Shown: positions 61,436 to 64,000 of the stretch, in pieces
Numbering within the stretch: the first letter of the stretch is position 1
Layout of the letters: every line of letters starts with the position of its first letter
Assembly (NCBI GenBank): GCA_033439255.1
Contig: CM065887.1
Location: forward strand, 558,001 to 622,000
Length of the DNA: 64,000 nucleotides
Direction: 5' to 3'
Source of the DNA: Hericium rajendrae
Lineage: Eukaryota > Basidiomycota > Agaricomycetes > Russulales > Hericiaceae
Notes under the pieces: generated by a model
Seen by the model: only the letters and a program-made list of their open reading frames with translations
The model's database searches: none
Told to the model about the DNA's origin: nothing
Program-made: the position numbers and the translations under genes

Positions 61436-63189
61436 CTAGTATGGCGAGGCACGGCGAGGCACATAGCGCACGCGCGGGCCCCCGTCCGCGATATCGAGCA
61501 CGCGCGGCGTGGGCCGGCGCTGCCCGCGGCGCGACTTGAGCGGGTACTCGCAGACGAGATGACGTCGTGCGCACTGGCTGCGCGCAAAGCGGTTAGCACA
61601 TGGACGCGGACGCCGGAACGCAACGCGCGAAGAGCGGAGTGTGCAGTGTGGGGCGATCGCACGATAAGGGAACGTGGGGCCTGCGGGCGACGAGCGAGGG
61701 GGTCGTCTGGGTTTGATCTTGCGATCCCGTGAGACCGTGCCGAGCATAAAACCCGTTCGCGCGCCCGAGCCACTCGTCTCTCACCTCTCGCGCTCGCACC
61801 ATAACGTGAAGTAAGTACTCACTTGCATGTTCTGTCCGAGCACTCCGCCGGCGGGGGCCCGCACGCGATCTTGCGGCCGCGGCAGAAGAAGCAGGCCAGG
61901 AACTGCTCCTTCTTCGGCTTCTTGACGATCCCGCCGCTGCTGCGACGCCGAGGCCCGCGGCGGCACGCGCCCGCCGATGCCTCTGGGGTCTGCACGGGGT
62001 CGCCGCTCTGCTCGTTGCACTGTAGGGGCACTGGCGTCTGCGACTGCATCGAGGTCGTCGCCGGCATGTACGTGCCCGGCACCGGACCCAGCGCACCCTG
62101 CAGCGAGCTAAGCGTGCTCGCGTGCAGCTTCAAGGTGTCGGCGTGCATGCGCGACGCGGACACCTTGGCGAAGTCGGCGGTGGTGTCGACCTCTTCTTGC
62201 TTGATGGACGGAGACTCGCTGTAGAAGTGCTTGAAGCTCGGGCTCGAGCTCGCTGATGTGGAACTCGCTGGCTCTGCGCTTTCCTGGTACTGCCCGATGT
62301 TGGTGAACGGGAGTGCGGTGTCGACATACGGGAGGTGGCCCATTGGAGAGTCTCCCCCGCTATGGTTGCCGTAGCCCTCATGATTGCCGTTCGAGTGCGC
62401 CGCCTGGGGGATAAATACCGGGGACGCTGTTTGCGGCTGTTCGTGGTGCTGTGTATGAATGGCCTCGTAGCCTGGGTTTGGGAGATGGGATGATCTCTGC
62501 GCACCAACAACAGATGAGCCCAGGCGCCGCTGCACTGATAAGAACTACAGATACTAACCCCGTAGCTGGCGGCGGCGGGACTCTCGGGCCAATGAGCACC
62601 ACGCAATGTGTGTGACTCATTGACTGCATGGCCCTGCATCGCAGCGACGGCCAAACCCCCACTGGCCGCGACTAACTCCTGGAATTGCGAGGTCGTCCCA
62701 TACGACGGCGCTGAGTAATGGTTCGATGCAAGGATAGATGCCATTTGCTGGGGATCCGCACGTGCGAAGGGCGGTGCATGGGCAGGGTATGAGGCATACT
62801 GAAGGGGCGGTTGGTTGAGCTCATCGGCGTAGTATGTCTCACGCGTCCCATATGGTTCTTCTGCATAAACCTCTGATGGTGGGCTCGCGTGGCTGTCCTG
62901 CGCTGTGAATCCTGATTGCGTCACAAACCCCGGGTAGTACTGATGCTGGGTTGTCGAGGAGTTAGAAATTGGTATAATCACTATCAGACGGGATGCTGCA
63001 TACCTGGTAGAAGACAGTCTCAGTCGGCGATAGTGACGAGTCGTCAGGCGAGTCCTCGGAGTATTGCAGTTCATATGATGCGTCATGGTCGGGCCTGGGC
63101 TGCTCGTCGGCACGTTGATACGGCCATTGAGCGTCGGCCGCAGAACCGTAGTAGTCGATGCTGGGGTCGAGCGGGAGTAAATGGGACAT
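61436..63189 (-). CDS. Transcription factor with C-terminal Zn2Cys6 cluster
   Basis: Probable DNA-binding regulator. Exons on the minus strand are 63189-63004, 62945-62559, 62496-61823 and 61577-61436 (462 aa). The first 390 residues are low-complexity (Ser/Pro/Gln/Tyr-rich), typical of activation regions. A basic patch RRGPRRRSSGGIVKKPKKE precedes the zinc cluster. The cluster (about residues 393-430) reads C-x2-C-x6-C-x6-C-x4-C-x2-C-x6-C, that is, a fungal Zn2Cys6 motif with an extra Cys in the linker. Intron 3 (245 nt, much longer than others here) splits the cluster before the fifth-to-sixth cysteine region. The protein ends about 30 residues after the cluster and has no middle-homology domain. 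Targets are unknown. Confidence 0.88.
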
Positions 63190-64000
63190 CGCTGACAGAG
63201 GCGAAAGCTGAGCGCAGGCTACAGTCAGCGAAGGAGATATAAAGGCCCCGCCGTCTGGGCTATCTCTGCAGTCGGTTAGTGCAAAATAGAGCTTGGGAAG
63301 CCGGCCCTGGCAGCCACGCTCACGAGATGGTGTGATATGTCCAGAATTCAATTCAGGTGAATTATTGGATCTGCCTGATGCCGAGCGAACTGGATCTCGC
63401 GTTAAAAGCGCCAACTCGGAGCATCGGCCAGGCATTTCATCTGTTGTTGCGAAAGATGCTATAGCAGCAGATCCTTGGCAGCGGTACAAGTCCGTGTTTG
63501 GGTTCGACCCCTTCGGCAAAGCGACATCTCGGGACCCGTGGAAGATCAGATGATGCTGCCTTGCCCACGCGTATTGCTTAAAGAAGAAGTAATCATAAAT
63601 ACGGACCCACATTTTCTATCTATACAGGAGTTTATCGTCGGACAACCGTACTGCCGCACCCACATGTGGCCGTCGCAGTCAAGTCACTGCGTGTTTGATC
63701 CTGCGCAGAGCTGCGTAGCCTGCTATCGGAGACGTTCTTCCGAATCGACGGCCAAAACGCGCTTGGCGCGTGTCTTGGAGCAGTTGAAAGTTCGCAAAGT
63801 TAGCCGTGCAATTGAGTGACTTCCTTCGCCTCGGTGACATGGGTCCACTGCCATGCCGTACACCATCAACGAATTGGGGTCACTCATATTCAAGAGCATT
63901 GTTTGACATTTGAGGAGTTGCTGCGTTCCGTCATTTCACCGTGTCGCACCAGTAGAACTTGCATTACCGTTGTATGTAATTGCAACGGCCCCACCGTTCT
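63190..64000. other. Upstream region of the C-terminal-zinc regulator, to the window end
   Basis: No gene is supported in these 811 bases. Short plus-strand ORFs (63293-63553, 63475-63819) overlap in different frames and lack motifs. Confidence 0.4.

Overview
The window is nuclear DNA of a filamentous basidiomycete, most likely an agaricomycete. Genes are densely packed and cut by many 50-70 nt GT-AG introns. The gene set is fungal: SAGA Ada2, Paf1C Ctr9, Zn2Cys6 regulators, a Ras-associating LRR adenylate cyclase, GH18 chitinases, a class 3 lipase and a GPI-type aspartic protease. No bacterial, viral or organellar segment and no CRISPR array were seen. All CDS models were assembled by hand from splice signals, reading frame and family recognition; exon lengths add up to whole codons except where a frameshift is stated.

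Layout. 0-3.1 kb: 5' part of TSR1 and a YMC-type mitochondrial carrier, both on the minus strand. 3.1-6.1 kb: poorly resolved, with two weak minus-strand candidates. 6.2-15.3 kb: a NudC/NUDT12-like NADH pyrophosphatase, two tandem GH18 chitinases, a small CoA-binding protein on the minus strand, and a 16-exon membrane-anchored cysteine synthase with tiny exons. 15.4-22.7 kb: ADA2 (minus) and CTR9 (plus), head to head. 23-27.3 kb: a 30-bp inverted repeat, a HIT-finger protein (ZNHIT3-like) and a secreted aspartic protease. 27.3-33.6 kb: a gene-poor interval. 33.6-43.6 kb: a Zn2Cys6 regulator, an FAD monooxygenase and a large BRE4/ArAE_2-type membrane protein. 43.9-51.3 kb: API5, homocysteine S-methyltransferase, ribosomal protein uS2 (RPS0) and a class 3 lipase. 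51.7-60.3 kb: adenylate cyclase (minus) and a NIPA-type magnesium transporter (plus) diverging from about 230 bp. 61.4-63.2 kb: a Zn2Cys6 regulator with its zinc cluster at the C-terminus.

Most genes are housekeeping or nutrient-related, and no biosynthetic cluster is evident. The standout signals are structural. There are exons of 5, 6, 6, 13 and 14 nt in three genes, and two probable GC-AG introns. Two neighbouring enzyme genes (aspartic protease and FAD monooxygenase) each need removal of one extra GA-type dinucleotide to keep frame. Two divergent pairs share promoters (ADA2/CTR9 and adenylate cyclase/NIPA). I did not find a convincing new multi-gene system.
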